A stretch of 64,000 bases of DNA, taken from contig JAFVVN010000047.1 of the NCBI GenBank assembly GCA_017502125.1, forward strand, positions 1 through 64,000. Direction: 5' to 3'. Positions 9,378-19,136 of this stretch are shown piece by piece; within the stretch, counting starts at the first letter, position 1; each line of letters begins with the position of its first letter. This DNA comes from Bacteroidales bacterium (GTDB taxonomy: Bacteria > Bacteroidota > Bacteroidia > Bacteroidales > UBA932). The notes beneath the pieces were generated by a model. It made no database searches, was not told the origin of the DNA, and worked only from the letters and a program-made list of their open reading frames with translations. The translations under genes and the position numbers were made by a program.

Positions 9378-10487
9378 ATGAAAAGACATACTGCATACAA
9401 GGGTTGCAAGACATCGGGATATTCTGAACTTCAACAAAGGTCTATCACTTGCACTATCATATCTGGATTTTCAAAATTTCTAAAGTCCGTTCTGGGCACA
9501 ACGCTTCCTGTGATTGCGGCCCTTGCCTGCGGTTGTTCAAAGAAAGATACCCTCATGAATGACGGCAACCGCACAGACAAAGGAGACATCATGAGAATCC
9601 GGGTCAAGGGGGAAGCTGGAGGTCCGGCCGGCCCAATCGCAAGGGCAGACATCTTCGTCTTCAACTCTGACAGCCTCGGCAGACTCGACTGCTATCAGAA
9701 GCTGGAAGACATTGATGAAGGAGAGGTATCAGTAGGATCGACATCAGGGAAAAAGAAGATATTCGTATGCTGCAATCTCTGCATGGATGAGGAGGATGTC
9801 ATGAACATAAGCACAGTCAGGGACCTTGAGGAATGCTGCTGCATGCTGGAAGATGTCAGGAGGGAGACCCCCGTGATGATGGGAAGCCTGGAAACAGTAA
9901 CAGGGGCGGGACGCTACGGGACATTGACCCTGAAACCCCTGGTGAGCACAATCGTGCTGAATACCATACGCTGCCGTTTCGATGGGACACCATATGAAGG
10001 GGAACCGATCACGGACGCAAGAGTGTATCTTACCAATGTGAACGCAGAATGCAATCTGAGCGAATCTGACCAAAGCGTCAGAAGGTTCATAAACATGGGG
10101 ATGCTGAATCCGGATGACATGGAGGGATTCAAGGAACCGGACCTCATAGTCCAGGATATTGAAGATGAAATCGGAGAAGAAAAACTGCACACCGGCATAA
10201 CTCTTATGTGCTTCCATAATTACTGCAAGGAAGAGAGTCCGGGAAGTCCGTTCACCCGACTGGTGGTGGAGGGAAAGATACAGGGAGAAAAATATTACTG
10301 GCCGCTCACCGTCAACAGGACTGCAGACGGTGAAGGGGTAAGGAACAATACGAGGCATGTATTCGACTTGACCATCAGAAGAAAGGGTTCCCTTACCCCT
10401 GACGAAGACATATTCATCGAGAATTCTGAAACGATATTGGAGGTGGAACAATGGAAAGAGATGGAAGAACACAGAGTCGGATTCTGA
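9378..10487 (+). CDS. FimA/Mfa1-like fimbrial subunit lipoprotein
   Basis: Lipoprotein with a lipobox ending at C51 or C53 (IAALACGC) after an unusually long N-terminal region; no better internal ATG exists. The mature protein begins with a strand resembling the first domain of FimA/Mfa fimbrillins (ADIFVFNSD... at about 89-97) and ends in VEQWKE, matching the C-terminal 'V-x-W' strand of that superfamily. By family it would be exported through the Sec/Lol pathway and polymerise, or cap or anchor a pilus, after gingipain-like cleavage. It overlaps the next gene by 37 bases. Alternative: FimB/Mfa2 anchor. Confidence 0.65.
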   Translation: MKRHTAYKGCKTSGYSELQQRSITCTIISGFSKFLKSVLGTTLPVIAALACGCSKKDTLMNDGNRTDKGDIMRIRVKGEAGGPAGPIARADIFVFNSDSLGRLDCYQKLEDIDEGEVSVGSTSGKKKIFVCCNLCMDEEDVMNISTVRDLEECCCMLEDVRRETPVMMGSLETVTGAGRYGTLTLKPLVSTIVLNTIRCRFDGTPYEGEPITDARVYLTNVNAECNLSESDQSVRRFINMGMLNPDDMEGFKEPDLIVQDIEDEIGEEKLHTGITLMCFHNYCKEESPGSPFTRLVVEGKIQGEKYYWPLTVNRTADGEGVRNNTRHVFDLTIRRKGSLTPDEDIFIENSETILEVEQWKEMEEHRVGF

Positions 10488-11875
10488 GAGGGAGGCATAT
10501 CCTGTTCGGATGTGCCATACTCGGATGCACCGGAACAGGATGCATCCCGGAAGGCAGGGAGGCGGATACGGGGAAGGCTGTCCGGGCCACCATCACTCTT
10601 GCCGACATGGACATAAGTTCAAAGAGTCTGGAATCCAGGAGCGTGGATGAGGTCAGCCTTCTGGTCTTCGATCAGGATGGGCTTGCCGAAAGATGCATCA
10701 CATACGGAGGAGACGAAGACATCGGAATCGATTTGATTTCAGGCAGGACATACTCGTTCTACGCCCTGGCCGACTTCGGATATCCGGTCTTCGCTGATGA
10801 CATAAGTGAAATGAATGAGCTGACATACCATCTGGAAACTCCCATGGAGGCAATGACAAGGGAGGCCTTCTGCGGTAGGGTGCAAGGTCTTGAAATCTCT
10901 GAAGACATGTCGGTAACCGTACCCATGAAACGTATGACGGCAAAAATAAGCGTTGAGATGGACAGAAGCAGGCTTGCAGAGAACGTAAGCCTGGAAATCA
11001 CCGAGGTCAGCATCGGGAACTGTCCGAGACAGGCAAGGGTGTTCGGAGCGAACAGGATTCTCGGTGAGTCGGAATGCTTCCCCAAGGGATATTCTCTCCG
11101 GGGGAAGGAAGTCTCACCTCTGAATCTTGAAGATGAAAGGGGCAGAAGTGGTAAAGTCTCACTTTTCATGTTGGAAAACATGCAGGGAGACATCAGCGAC
11201 CTGAAGCCTGAGGACGAAAAGGATAAGATATTCAAAGAAGACGATCCGAGAAGAAAGACTTGCTCTTATCTGGAAATACATATGAACTACCTGTCGCAGA
11301 ACCACTTCAGCAATGGAGGTCCTCTGATATACAGGTTCTACCTCGGCGACGGCCCTTTCAATGTCGACATTGAGAGGAACTGCCACTACCGGTTCACCAT
11401 ATGTCCCGAGAACGAAGGGCTGGATGAAGACAGCTGGAGAGTGGACAAGACATACATACATGAATTCGGTCCATCCAGGTTCGCCTCATTCCCAGACAGC
11501 TATATCAGAGGAGATATAGGTGACACATTGCATCTGTACTGCGAGTTCCATCCGCCTCATACTCCATTCGAGATTGATCTGGAAGAACTTGAATACGATA
11601 AGTCACAAGGAATCTACGACTACATGATCGACGAGGACGGACACGGAGTCAGACTGATTCTGACAGGTCCCGGCACAGGAATAGTGTATATGGAAGCCGG
11701 AGACCCTGTGAATGAGGCCGCCATGTGGGTGGTGGAAGTGAACCTTCCGTCAACATATGACAAGGCTATAGATACTTTGCAGTATATGAGTCCCTGCATG
11801 ACTTCAACTGTTCCGGAGTGCCGGCGAAGACCAGGTGTCCTCCTTCATCACCGGCTTCAGGACCAAGGTCGATGA
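10451..11875 (+). CDS. FimB/DUF4906-like fimbrial lipoprotein, 3' end antisense to uvrA
   Basis: Lipoprotein (signal about 14-30, acylated C31 in TGTGC). Residues 41-75 carry a 'VDEVSLLVFDQDG' strand typical of Mfa2/FimB and DUF4906 fimbrial proteins, and 110-200 resemble the first fimbrillin domain. The gene starts 37 bases inside the previous one, consistent with coupled translation. Its last 110 bases lie on the strand opposite the end of uvrA. The final 36 or so residues (proline- and arginine-rich, from KAIDTLQYM onward) do not look like a natural fimbrial ending. Family members are often longer, so a truncated C-terminus is likely, perhaps from a deletion next to uvrA. Confidence 0.6.
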   Translation: MERDGRTQSRILRGRHILFGCAILGCTGTGCIPEGREADTGKAVRATITLADMDISSKSLESRSVDEVSLLVFDQDGLAERCITYGGDEDIGIDLISGRTYSFYALADFGYPVFADDISEMNELTYHLETPMEAMTREAFCGRVQGLEISEDMSVTVPMKRMTAKISVEMDRSRLAENVSLEITEVSIGNCPRQARVFGANRILGESECFPKGYSLRGKEVSPLNLEDERGRSGKVSLFMLENMQGDISDLKPEDEKDKIFKEDDPRRKTCSYLEIHMNYLSQNHFSNGGPLIYRFYLGDGPFNVDIERNCHYRFTICPENEGLDEDSWRVDKTYIHEFGPSRFASFPDSYIRGDIGDTLHLYCEFHPPHTPFEIDLEELEYDKSQGIYDYMIDEDGHGVRLILTGPGTGIVYMEAGDPVNEAAMWVVEVNLPSTYDKAIDTLQYMSPCMTSTVPECRRRPGVLLHHRLQDQGR

Positions 11876-14618
11876 CCCAGTCCGCCGCACGGACGACATC
11901 AAGATTATGCTCAACCACGACTATGGAGTGTCCCTTTGCGAGCAGGACATCAAACGACTTGAGCAGTTTTTCCACATCATAGAAATGCAGTCCTGTGGTC
12001 GGCTCGTCAAATATGAATAGTATCCTCTGCTGCTTTGAGCGGCTCACAGACGCATCATTCATGGACAGGAAGTAGGCGAGCTTTATTCTCTGGCTCTCTC
12101 CCCCGGACAAGGTACTGCTGCTCTGACCGAGCTTGATATAGGACAGTCCCACATCGATCAGAGGCTGAAGTCTTTCCGCAATCCTTATTGCGGCAGGGTC
12201 CTCCTGAGAGGAGAAGAACGATATGGCTTCCTCGACACTCATGTTTAGAATGTCGTCGATGTTCAGTCCCTTATATCTCACTTCAAGGATATCAGGCCTG
12301 AACCTCTTGCCGCCACAGGCCTCGCATACCATCGTGACATCAGCCATGAACTGCATACCGATCTTCACGAAACCCTCTCCCTGGCATTCCGGACATCGTC
12401 CTCCATCCATATTGAAGGAGAAATGAGAAGGGGTGAAGCCGTTCAGCTTCGCAAACTGCTGCTCGGAAAGGAGCTTGCGTATGTCGTCATATATCTTAAG
12501 GTAGGTGACCGCATTGGAACGGGAACTCTTTCCTATAGGGTTCTGATCCACGTATTCCACCTGGGTTATGCGGTCCAGATTGCCTGAGAGCCCTCGGAAT
12601 GTTCCGGGAGAAGAACCTGCCTGGTTGATATGGCGGTAAAGGGCCGGATAAAGTATGTCTCCGACAAGCGAAGACTTTCCGCTTCCGCTGACACCGGTAA
12701 CCACTGTCAGGGTTCCGAGCGGAAACTCCACATTGATATCCTTCAGATTATGTTCCATGGCACCTTCTACAGTTATGGAATAGTTCCATTTACGCTTTGT
12801 GCGAACATATCTCTGACGATCTCCTTCAAGATATTGGATGGTGAGCGAACGTTCCCTTACATCCGGAGACACCTTATCACCTATACATCCCTGAAATACG
12901 ATCTCGCCTCCGTTGATCCCGGCCTTCGGACCTATATCTATGAGAAGGTCGGCCGCACGCATGATTTCCTCGTCATGCTCCACGACGACCACAGTGTTAC
13001 CTATGTCGCGCAAACGTTTCAAGACATCTATAAGTCTCTCTGTATCACGCGAATGCAGTCCGATACTCGGCTCGTCGAGTATATACAGTGATCCCACAAG
13101 AGAACTTCCCAGTGCGGTGACGAGATTGATGCGCTGGCTTTCTCCACCGGACAGGGTATTCGAAGCCCTGTTCAATGTGAGATAGCCCAGTCCGACATCC
13201 TTTATGTATTCCAGACGCGAAACGATTTCTTCGATTGCCTTCGCCACAATCCTGCCCTCCCAATCTTCAAGCCTGACTTCCCTGAAGAAGTCCAGAAGCT
13301 GTTCCACATTCATGCAGAGAAGTTCATGAATGTTCTTCCCACCGACCTTCACATAAGTGGCTTCCTTACGCAGACGGCTTCCGCCGCATTCCTGACAGAC
13401 TGTCTTGCCGGAATAACGGCTGAGCATATATTTATACTGGATCTTGTATCTGTTTGACTCCACCCACCTGAAGAACTCATTGAGACCGATTATGGACTCA
13501 TCTTCGGTCTCCGCGGCATGACCTTTCCAGATCAGGTCACGGACCTCCTGGCTCAGGTTACAGTATGGCTCAAAGATGGGAATTCCGTATCTGGCTGAAT
13601 TCTTCACAAGATGATCCTTGAACCAGCCCATCTTGTCTCCCCTCCAGCAGGCTATGGCCCCGTCATATATGGTCTTGCTCTTGTCTGGTACCACGAGGTC
13701 CTCGCTTATTCCGATGATCTTTCCCAGACCGCCGCATACAGGGCAGGCTCCCAGAGGGCTGTTGAAGCTGAAGAGATATTCGTCCGGTTTCTCGAACTTC
13801 ATCCCGTCTGCCTCGAAACGGTTGATGAACTGTTTCATCAGGACCTCAGGAGCGGATCCCTGCTCTCCCCCATCACGGGCAGGCACTTCCTTTCTCACAT
13901 AAAGTGTTCCACCCCCCTTTTCAAAGGCCGTTTCCACCGAAGAATTGAGTCGTGTCATCAGATCCTCGTCAGGGGCACCGGAGAGTTTTACACGATCCAC
14001 AAGAAGATACAGTTCAGACGGATAGTCCCCTGTCCCGGCACGCTGCATGACCTCTTCGATACGGATCACCTTGTCGGTGAAGAGTCTGGAATATCCTTCC
14101 TCCTTGAGCTGAAGCATGAGCTCCACCTTGTCATCGCGACCAGACCAGCCGAGATCGGCAAGGATGTAGGCTGCAGTGGCCTCTCCCTCAAAAATATAGT
14201 TCAGCACATCATTGACCGTATGGCACTTGACCTCTTCGCCCGTAACAGGAGAATATGTGCGGCCGATTCTTGCGAATATCATCCGGAGATAGTCATATAT
14301 CTCTGTGCTGGTGGCAATCGTGGAACGAGGATTACGGGTGTTGACCTTCTGTTCTATTGCAATGGCAGGCGGTATGCCTTCTATCAGTTCCACGTCAGGC
14401 TTGGACATACGTCCGAGAAACTGCCTCGCATAAGACGACAGACTCTCCGCAAATCTCCTCTGTCCCTCGGCATAAAGGGTATCAAAGGCAAGCGAAGACT
14501 TTCCGGAACCGGAAATACCTGTAACGACTACAAATTTCCCGCGAGGAATCTCCACGGTGACATCCTTGAGGTTGTTCACCCTGGCCTTGCGTACGATGAT
14601 GCTGTCTGTATCTGCCAT
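11766..14618 (-). CDS. uvrA: Excinuclease ABC subunit A
   Basis: Damage-recognition ATPase of nucleotide excision repair. 950 residues, full length. Two ABC modules are visible, with Walker A motifs GISGSGKSS near residue 34 and GVSGSGKSS in the second half, and signatures LSGGESQR in both. Zinc-finger cysteine pairs occur in CPVCGGLGK and CPECQGEGF. The ending SYTAKYL is the family's usual terminus, which shows that this gene is intact and that the overlapping fimbrial gene is the one with an odd end. No operon partner. Confidence 0.97.
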   Translation of the reverse strand: MADTDSIIVRKARVNNLKDVTVEIPRGKFVVVTGISGSGKSSLAFDTLYAEGQRRFAESLSSYARQFLGRMSKPDVELIEGIPPAIAIEQKVNTRNPRSTIATSTEIYDYLRMIFARIGRTYSPVTGEEVKCHTVNDVLNYIFEGEATAAYILADLGWSGRDDKVELMLQLKEEGYSRLFTDKVIRIEEVMQRAGTGDYPSELYLLVDRVKLSGAPDEDLMTRLNSSVETAFEKGGGTLYVRKEVPARDGGEQGSAPEVLMKQFINRFEADGMKFEKPDEYLFSFNSPLGACPVCGGLGKIIGISEDLVVPDKSKTIYDGAIACWRGDKMGWFKDHLVKNSARYGIPIFEPYCNLSQEVRDLIWKGHAAETEDESIIGLNEFFRWVESNRYKIQYKYMLSRYSGKTVCQECGGSRLRKEATYVKVGGKNIHELLCMNVEQLLDFFREVRLEDWEGRIVAKAIEEIVSRLEYIKDVGLGYLTLNRASNTLSGGESQRINLVTALGSSLVGSLYILDEPSIGLHSRDTERLIDVLKRLRDIGNTVVVVEHDEEIMRAADLLIDIGPKAGINGGEIVFQGCIGDKVSPDVRERSLTIQYLEGDRQRYVRTKRKWNYSITVEGAMEHNLKDINVEFPLGTLTVVTGVSGSGKSSLVGDILYPALYRHINQAGSSPGTFRGLSGNLDRITQVEYVDQNPIGKSSRSNAVTYLKIYDDIRKLLSEQQFAKLNGFTPSHFSFNMDGGRCPECQGEGFVKIGMQFMADVTMVCEACGGKRFRPDILEVRYKGLNIDDILNMSVEEAISFFSSQEDPAAIRIAERLQPLIDVGLSYIKLGQSSSTLSGGESQRIKLAYFLSMNDASVSRSKQQRILFIFDEPTTGLHFYDVEKLLKSFDVLLAKGHSIVVVEHNLDVVRAADWVIDLGPEAGDEGGHLVFAGTPEQLKSCRDSYTAKYL

Positions 14619-14703
14619 AAAAAGTCATTTAAGGCCGGGTACAAAAATACCAAGCCTACAAAAATACGAAAATCCCTTCAGAATACGAAATCATTATATA
14701 AAA

Positions 14704-14737
14704 CACCTCCCCGACAGTAATAACCATCCGGGAGGTG
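14704..14737. terminator. Hairpin between pgi and uvrA
   Basis: Perfect 8-bp arms CACCTCCC (14704-14711) and GGGAGGTG (14730-14737) with an 18-base loop, in the 187-base gap downstream of pgi and upstream of uvrA. It lacks a long T tract, so it may be a weak terminator. Confidence 0.45.
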
Positions 14738-14805
14738 AACCATAACCCTATTATTAACAACTAAACTAACCGTGACAGCTTAATTGCAAAGGGTATGCCA
14801 ATCTG

Positions 14806-16146
14806 TTAGAGACGTGCCCTGAGGGCTGCTGCCTGCTCCTCATAGCCAGGCTTGCCGAGAAGGGCGAACATATTCTTCTTGTATGCCTCAACTCCCGGCT
14901 GATCAAACGGATTCACTCCAAGCATATAGCCGCTGATTCCGCAGGCCTTCTCGAAGAAATAGAAGAGAGCACCGAGATTGTACTCGTTGATGCGCTCGAT
15001 GGAAAGAGAAAGCTGAGGAACGCCACCGTCGATATGAGCGAGCTTGGTTCCGAGCTCAGCCATCGCATTGCACTCCTCAACATGCTTTCCTGAAAGGAAA
15101 TTGAGGCCGTCAAGGTTCTGAGGGTCGTTCTCGATGAGCATCGAACGGTTGCTGTTCTCCACTGTAACCACAGTCTCCATCAGTGTGCGCTCGCCATCCT
15201 GGATGTACTGTCCCATGGAGTGAAGGTCAGTAGTGAAGTTCACGGATGCCGGGAAGATTCCGAGTCCATCCTTACCCTCAGACTCACCGTAGAGCTGCTT
15301 CCACCACTCGCCAAGGAAGGTGAGCTTAGGATTGTATGCCACCAGGATCTCTATCTTCTTACCCTGATTGTAAAGGGCATTACGCATTGCCGCATACTGG
15401 ATCGCAGGGTTGCACTCGCACTTTTTCGCACAGGCCTCCTCCATTGCAAGAGCACCTTCAAGCATTGCCTTCATATCAAAGCCGGCAAGAACGATAGGGA
15501 GGATACCTACTGGAGTGAGGACAGAGAAACGGCCACCCACATTGTCCTCGATCACGAAAGTCTTGTAGCCTTCCTGAGTGGAGAGGGACTTGAGGGCTCC
15601 ACGGGCCTTGTCTGTCACGGCTACGATGCGCTCTGCAGCCTCTGCTTTTCCATAAGTGTCTTCAAGATACTTCTTCACGAGGCGGAAGGCCACTGCCGGC
15701 TCTGTGGTTGTACCTGACTTTGAAATAACCACGCAAGCGGCATTCCTCTCCTGAACGAGGTCCATGAGCTCGCACATGTATTCCTCAGAAAGATTCTGTC
15801 CTGCAAATACGATTTCAGGAGCCTCGCCCTTGGTCTTGAGCTGCTTTGCAAACTGATGTGAAAGCGCCTCAAGAGCACATTTTGCTCCAAGATATGAGCC
15901 ACCGATTCCGATGACCACTACGAGATCTATATTCTTTGCCTTCCATGCATCCCTTACGGCCTCACATTCAGCAACGAGGCTTCCGGCAAGCGTCTGTGAA
16001 GGGAGATGTTTCCAACCAAGGAAATCGTTACCCTTACCTGTCTCATTTTCAAGAACTTCAAGAGCGGCATAAGCCTTCTCTACATATTCCTTATATTCTG
16101 CATCTGTTACAAAGGAGCTGCAGCCTCCCAAATTAACTTTTACCAT
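14806..16146 (-). CDS. pgi: Glucose-6-phosphate isomerase
   Basis: Glycolytic and gluconeogenic interconversion of glucose-6-phosphate and fructose-6-phosphate in the cytoplasm. The 446-residue product is the short (Bacillus/Bacteroides) form of the family. Phosphate-binding sequence VVIGIGGSYLGAK is near residues 75-87 and the SIS-domain sequence VVISKSGTTTEPAVAF near 140. The conserved GGRFSVLTPVG and the C-terminal YKKNMFALLGKPGYE, containing the catalytic lysine region, are all present. It stands alone, divergent from the GDPD gene. Confidence 0.96.
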   Translation of the reverse strand: MVKVNLGGCSSFVTDAEYKEYVEKAYAALEVLENETGKGNDFLGWKHLPSQTLAGSLVAECEAVRDAWKAKNIDLVVVIGIGGSYLGAKCALEALSHQFAKQLKTKGEAPEIVFAGQNLSEEYMCELMDLVQERNAACVVISKSGTTTEPAVAFRLVKKYLEDTYGKAEAAERIVAVTDKARGALKSLSTQEGYKTFVIEDNVGGRFSVLTPVGILPIVLAGFDMKAMLEGALAMEEACAKKCECNPAIQYAAMRNALYNQGKKIEILVAYNPKLTFLGEWWKQLYGESEGKDGLGIFPASVNFTTDLHSMGQYIQDGERTLMETVVTVENSNRSMLIENDPQNLDGLNFLSGKHVEECNAMAELGTKLAHIDGGVPQLSLSIERINEYNLGALFYFFEKACGISGYMLGVNPFDQPGVEAYKKNMFALLGKPGYEEQAAALRARL

Positions 16147-16214
16147 ATCATCAATAATTAATCAATCCTACTTGGGTGCTTACTAAAAAGCATATCAAGG
16201 CAAAGGTAATATTT

Positions 16215-16247
16215 TTTGACAAAACTTCTATAAAATATATATCTTTG
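16215..16247 (+). promoter_or_regulatory. Bacteroides-type promoter of the GDPD gene
   Basis: TTTG (16215-16218), 21-base spacer, TATCTTTG (16240-16247); the start codon is at 16275. Confidence 0.72.
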
Positions 16248-16274
16248 TATGGTTAACCATGTAACTATACTCAT

Positions 16275-17081
16275 ATGCGTATATCAAGATTACTCATGGC
16301 CGCACTCGCCATGCTGGTTCTCTGCTCAAATGCAGATGCAAGAAAGAAGGAATGTGGAATAGTGGCACACAGAGGATTCTGGAACTGTGAGGAAGCTGGC
16401 TATGCCAAAAACTCCATCGCAGCTCTCAGATGCGCTCAGGAAGCCGGTTTCTGGGGAAGCGAGTTCGACGTGAACATGACTTCGGACGGAGTGCTGCTGG
16501 TCTATCACGACTCCGATGTAGAAGGGAAAAAGATAGAGAAACATCCGTATGCAGAGTTCAAGGACTTCAAGATCAAGAATGGCGAAACCATCCCTACTAT
16601 AGACGAATTCCTTGAACAGGGCAAGAAATACCCGGAGACTATGCTTGTTTATGAACTGAAACCTCATTCATGCGCTGAGGTTGAGGACAGGTTCGTCCGG
16701 CTCTGCATGGAAAAGCTCAAGGAGCACGGACTGCTTGACCCTCAGAGAGTGATGTTCATTTCATTCAGCCTCCATATCTGCGAAGTCCTTGCCAAGGAAC
16801 TCCCGGAATTCACGGTACAGTTCCTCGGATCCGGCAAGAGTCCGGATGAGCTTGCAAAGAGAGGCATAAACGGCGTTGACTATAATCACGCAGTATATTC
16901 CCTTCACAAGAAATGGTACAGGCAGGCACGCAACCATAAGATGAGCATCAATGCGTGGACTGTCAACAAGGAAGCTGAAATGAAAAGGATGTTCAAGTTG
17001 GGAGTGGACTATCTGACCACAGACTATCCGCTCACAGCACGCACCCTTCTCGAACAGACAGGATACACTGAAATCAGATGA
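16275..17081 (+). CDS. Exported glycerophosphodiester phosphodiesterase
   Basis: Hydrolyses glycerophosphodiesters (deacylated phospholipids) to glycerol-3-phosphate and an alcohol. A signal peptide covers residues 1-22 (MRISRLLMAALAMLVLCSNA), so the enzyme is periplasmic or outer-membrane. Catalytic and metal residues of the GDPD TIM barrel are visible: H32-R33 (VAHRGF), E63 and D65 (SEFDVN) and H78 (YHDS). The C-terminal block VNAWTV-like (SINAWTVNKEAEM) and LTTDYP complete the signature. 268 aa, normal. Monocistronic or loosely followed by the next gene 43 bases on. Confidence 0.92.
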   Translation: MRISRLLMAALAMLVLCSNADARKKECGIVAHRGFWNCEEAGYAKNSIAALRCAQEAGFWGSEFDVNMTSDGVLLVYHDSDVEGKKIEKHPYAEFKDFKIKNGETIPTIDEFLEQGKKYPETMLVYELKPHSCAEVEDRFVRLCMEKLKEHGLLDPQRVMFISFSLHICEVLAKELPEFTVQFLGSGKSPDELAKRGINGVDYNHAVYSLHKKWYRQARNHKMSINAWTVNKEAEMKRMFKLGVDYLTTDYPLTARTLLEQTGYTEIR

Positions 17082-17124
17082 AGTCTGACACAACGCAGGG
17101 TTACTGAATGAACATAATGACAAA

Positions 17125-18039
17125 ATGAACCTGCTTGAAGAGGTAAAGATATTCCTGAAAGACAAGGGATTCGTATATTCTGTCCAGATGCGTAGCGGCT
17201 TCGATGTGATATGCGTGACTACGCCAGACGGGCATCATGAAAGGGTGATACTTCCCCTGGAGATTGAAGCCGGCAGCCCGGAAGAGGCTGTCCGGCAGTC
17301 TGAAATGGCGACAGACAGCATCCTCCTGACCGAATCTTACGACGGAATGTATCCGCTCGTCATCACACGTGACAGATGGGAGAGGCAGAGGGAGATGATG
17401 GAAAAGAGACTGCTTGCCCATCTGGAAGTATTCTTTCCTATATATGCCAGGAACTGCGAGGTCAGGAAGATCGATAAGGCTGTGGCAAGAGAATTTCTGG
17501 AAAGGAATCACAGCTACGGACATGCGGCCTGCAGGTACTGCTACGGACTTTTCTTCATGAGGCATACAGGGCATATGGCTGAAATTATGGAGGGAGCATC
17601 CTCAGATGACAAGCCGGGCACCCTGATGGCAGTGGCAACCTTCTCCAACGCCAGGAAATGGGTCAAGGGAGCCAGGACGATAAGGTCATACGAATGGACA
17701 AGATATGCCTCTCTCCCGGAGGTGAGGCTGAGCGGAGGAATGGGAAGGCTGATGAAGGCATTCATCAAGGAGGTCGGTCCGGACGACATAATGAGTTATG
17801 CGGATCTGGAATGGTCGAAGGGAGATGTCTACAGGAAACTTGGATTTGAACCGGAAGGGATAAAGGAGCCGGTCATGTTCGCTCTTGACGACCGGTGGAG
17901 GAGATTCCCGGTCAAGCCGGGAATGACAAAGGGAAGGGAAAGCGCCAAGGGAAGGGAAAGTGCCGAGGGAAGGGGAATGAGATTCTTTCAGAACTTCGGA
18001 AGCATGAAATATCGCCTTAAACTGACCGACTACCAATAA
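17125..18039 (+). CDS. GNAT-like-fold protein resembling phage homing-endonuclease-associated domains
   Basis: A 304-residue cytoplasmic protein of uncertain function. Residues about 118-245 run FLERNHSYGH..YCYGLFF..LMAVATFS...YEWTRYAS...GGMGRLMKAFI...ISYADLEWSKGDVYRKLGF. That order (H-rich entry, glycine loop, YADxxWSxGxxYxKLGF) is the pattern seen in phage and mobile-element proteins annotated as Hef-like or Mom-like GNAT domains. The C-terminal 25 codons before MRFFQNFG contain a REP-like palindrome and an 18-bp tandem repeat, so that part is probably inserted and dispensable. Could be a domesticated phage gene. No neighbour clarifies its role. Confidence 0.5.
   Translation: MNLLEEVKIFLKDKGFVYSVQMRSGFDVICVTTPDGHHERVILPLEIEAGSPEEAVRQSEMATDSILLTESYDGMYPLVITRDRWERQREMMEKRLLAHLEVFFPIYARNCEVRKIDKAVAREFLERNHSYGHAACRYCYGLFFMRHTGHMAEIMEGASSDDKPGTLMAVATFSNARKWVKGARTIRSYEWTRYASLPEVRLSGGMGRLMKAFIKEVGPDDIMSYADLEWSKGDVYRKLGFEPEGIKEPVMFALDDRWRRFPVKPGMTKGRESAKGRESAEGRGMRFFQNFGSMKYRLKLTDYQ
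17904..17924. repeat. REP-like palindrome inside a coding region
   Basis: Perfect 8-bp arms ATTCCCGG (17904-17911) and CCGGGAAT (17917-17924) around TCAAG. Read through, it encodes PVKPGMT, a peptide that recurs in bacterial genomes where such extragenic palindromes invade genes (established pattern, from memory). Same locus has an 18-bp tandem repeat just downstream. Confidence 0.65.
17929..17976. repeat. 18-bp tandem repeat, 2.6 copies
   Basis: Units at 17929-17946 and 17947-17964 differ at one base (AAGGGAAGGGAAAGYGCC), with a partial third at 17965-17976. It is in frame and encodes KGRESA-type hexapeptides, so copy number can change without a frameshift. Confidence 0.8.
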
Positions 18040-18081
18040 ATTTCACTATCTTCGCGCCCGATTTCTAACAACTATATCAAA

Positions 18082-19026
18082 ATGGAAGCAATTGTAAAGA
18101 CCGATTTCAATTTTCCCGGACAGACCGGCCACTATGTAGGAAAGGTACGCGACGTGTACAGCATCAATGACGAATATCTCGTAATGGTCGTTTCAGACCG
18201 CATATCAGCCTTCGACGTGGTCCTGCCAAAGGGTATCCCCTTCAAGGGACAGGTTCTGAATCAGATTGCCGCACGATTCCTCGATGCGACTGCAGACATC
18301 CTGCCCAACTGGAAGATCGCCACTCCTGACCCGATGGTGACAATCGGACACAAATGCGAACCGTTCAAGGTGGAGATGGTAATCCGCGGATACCTCTCAG
18401 GACATGCATGGAGAGAATACAAGGCCGGCAAGCGCACGATCTGCGGTGTCGAGATGCCGGAAGGAATGGTAGAGAACCAGAAGTTCCCTCAGCCTATCAT
18501 CACCCCTACCACAAAGGCTGCTGAAGGACATGACGAAGACATATCCAAGGAGGAGATCATCGCCCAGGGAATCGTGAGCCGCGAGGACTATGAGCAGCTT
18601 GAGGCATATACACGCGCAATCTTCCAGAGAGGAACCGAGATTGCCGCAAAGATGGGACTCATCCTTGTGGACACAAAATATGAGTTCGGAAAGAAGGACG
18701 GCAAGATCTACCTCATGGACGAGATCCACACCCCTGACTCATCACGATATTTCTACGCGGAAGGATATGAAGAGCGTCTCGCAGCCGGAGAAAAGCAGAA
18801 GCAGCTCTCCAAGGAGTTCGTACGCGAGTGGCTCATGGCAAACGGCTTCCAGGGCCAGGAAGGACAGCAGGTCCCTGAGATGACGGATGAAATCGTAAAC
18901 GGAATCACAGAGCGCTACATCGAGCTCTACGAGAACATCATCGGAGAAAAGTTCGAGAAGGCGGAAGGCAGCGACATCGCTTCACGCATCGAGAAGAACG
19001 TAACCGAGTGTCTCAACACTCTTTAG
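18082..19026 (+). CDS. purC: Phosphoribosylaminoimidazole-succinocarboxamide (SAICAR) synthase
   Basis: De novo purine synthesis: joins aspartate to CAIR using ATP. Conserved blocks are [10 protein letters not shown] near residue 19, [14 protein letters not shown] (about 35-48), [14 protein letters not shown] sequence (about 105-113), [14 protein letters not shown] and the active-site [12 protein letters not shown] (about 213-224). The length of 314 aa matches the Bacteroidetes form, which has an insertion compared with E. coli. A weak TATCTTCG -7 element lies at 18047-18054. Transcribed alone; a long hairpin follows. Confidence 0.96.
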   Translation: MEAIVKTDFNFPGQTGHYVGKVRDVYSINDEYLVMVVSDRISAFDVVLPKGIPFKGQVLNQIAARFLDATADILPNWKIATPDPMVTIGHKCEPFKVEMVIRGYLSGHAWREYKAGKRTICGVEMPEGMVENQKFPQPIITPTTKAAEGHDEDISKEEIIAQGIVSREDYEQLEAYTRAIFQRGTEIAAKMGLILVDTKYEFGKKDGKIYLMDEIHTPDSSRYFYAEGYEERLAAGEKQKQLSKEFVREWLMANGFQGQEGQQVPEMTDEIVNGITERYIELYENIIGEKFEKAEGSDIASRIEKNVTECLNTL

Positions 19027-19035
19027 AATATACAA

Positions 19036-19130
19036 TAAAAGCGGCACTCTGGTGCCGGTGGCATTGGCTCCCGAAAAGGGAGGGGACCCACGAAGTGGGG
19101 AGGACCACCGGCACCAGAGTGCCGCTTTTA
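19036..19130. terminator. Very long perfect inverted repeat between convergent genes
   Basis: 26-bp perfect arms (19036-19061 and 19105-19130; left arm starts TAAAAGCGGCACTCTGG) with a 43-base loop that itself contains the small hairpin CCCAC-GAA-GTGGG (19087-19099). The ends give T-rich tails on both strands, so it can terminate purC and the convergent DUF4954 gene. The stem is much longer than usual for a terminator, and the nested loop suggests a mobile palindromic repeat. Confidence 0.8.
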
Positions 19131-19136
19131 ATATAT

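Noticed and set aside
13611..14720. 369-codon plus-strand reading frame
   Set aside because: Lies wholly opposite the 5' half of uvrA and has no family resemblance.
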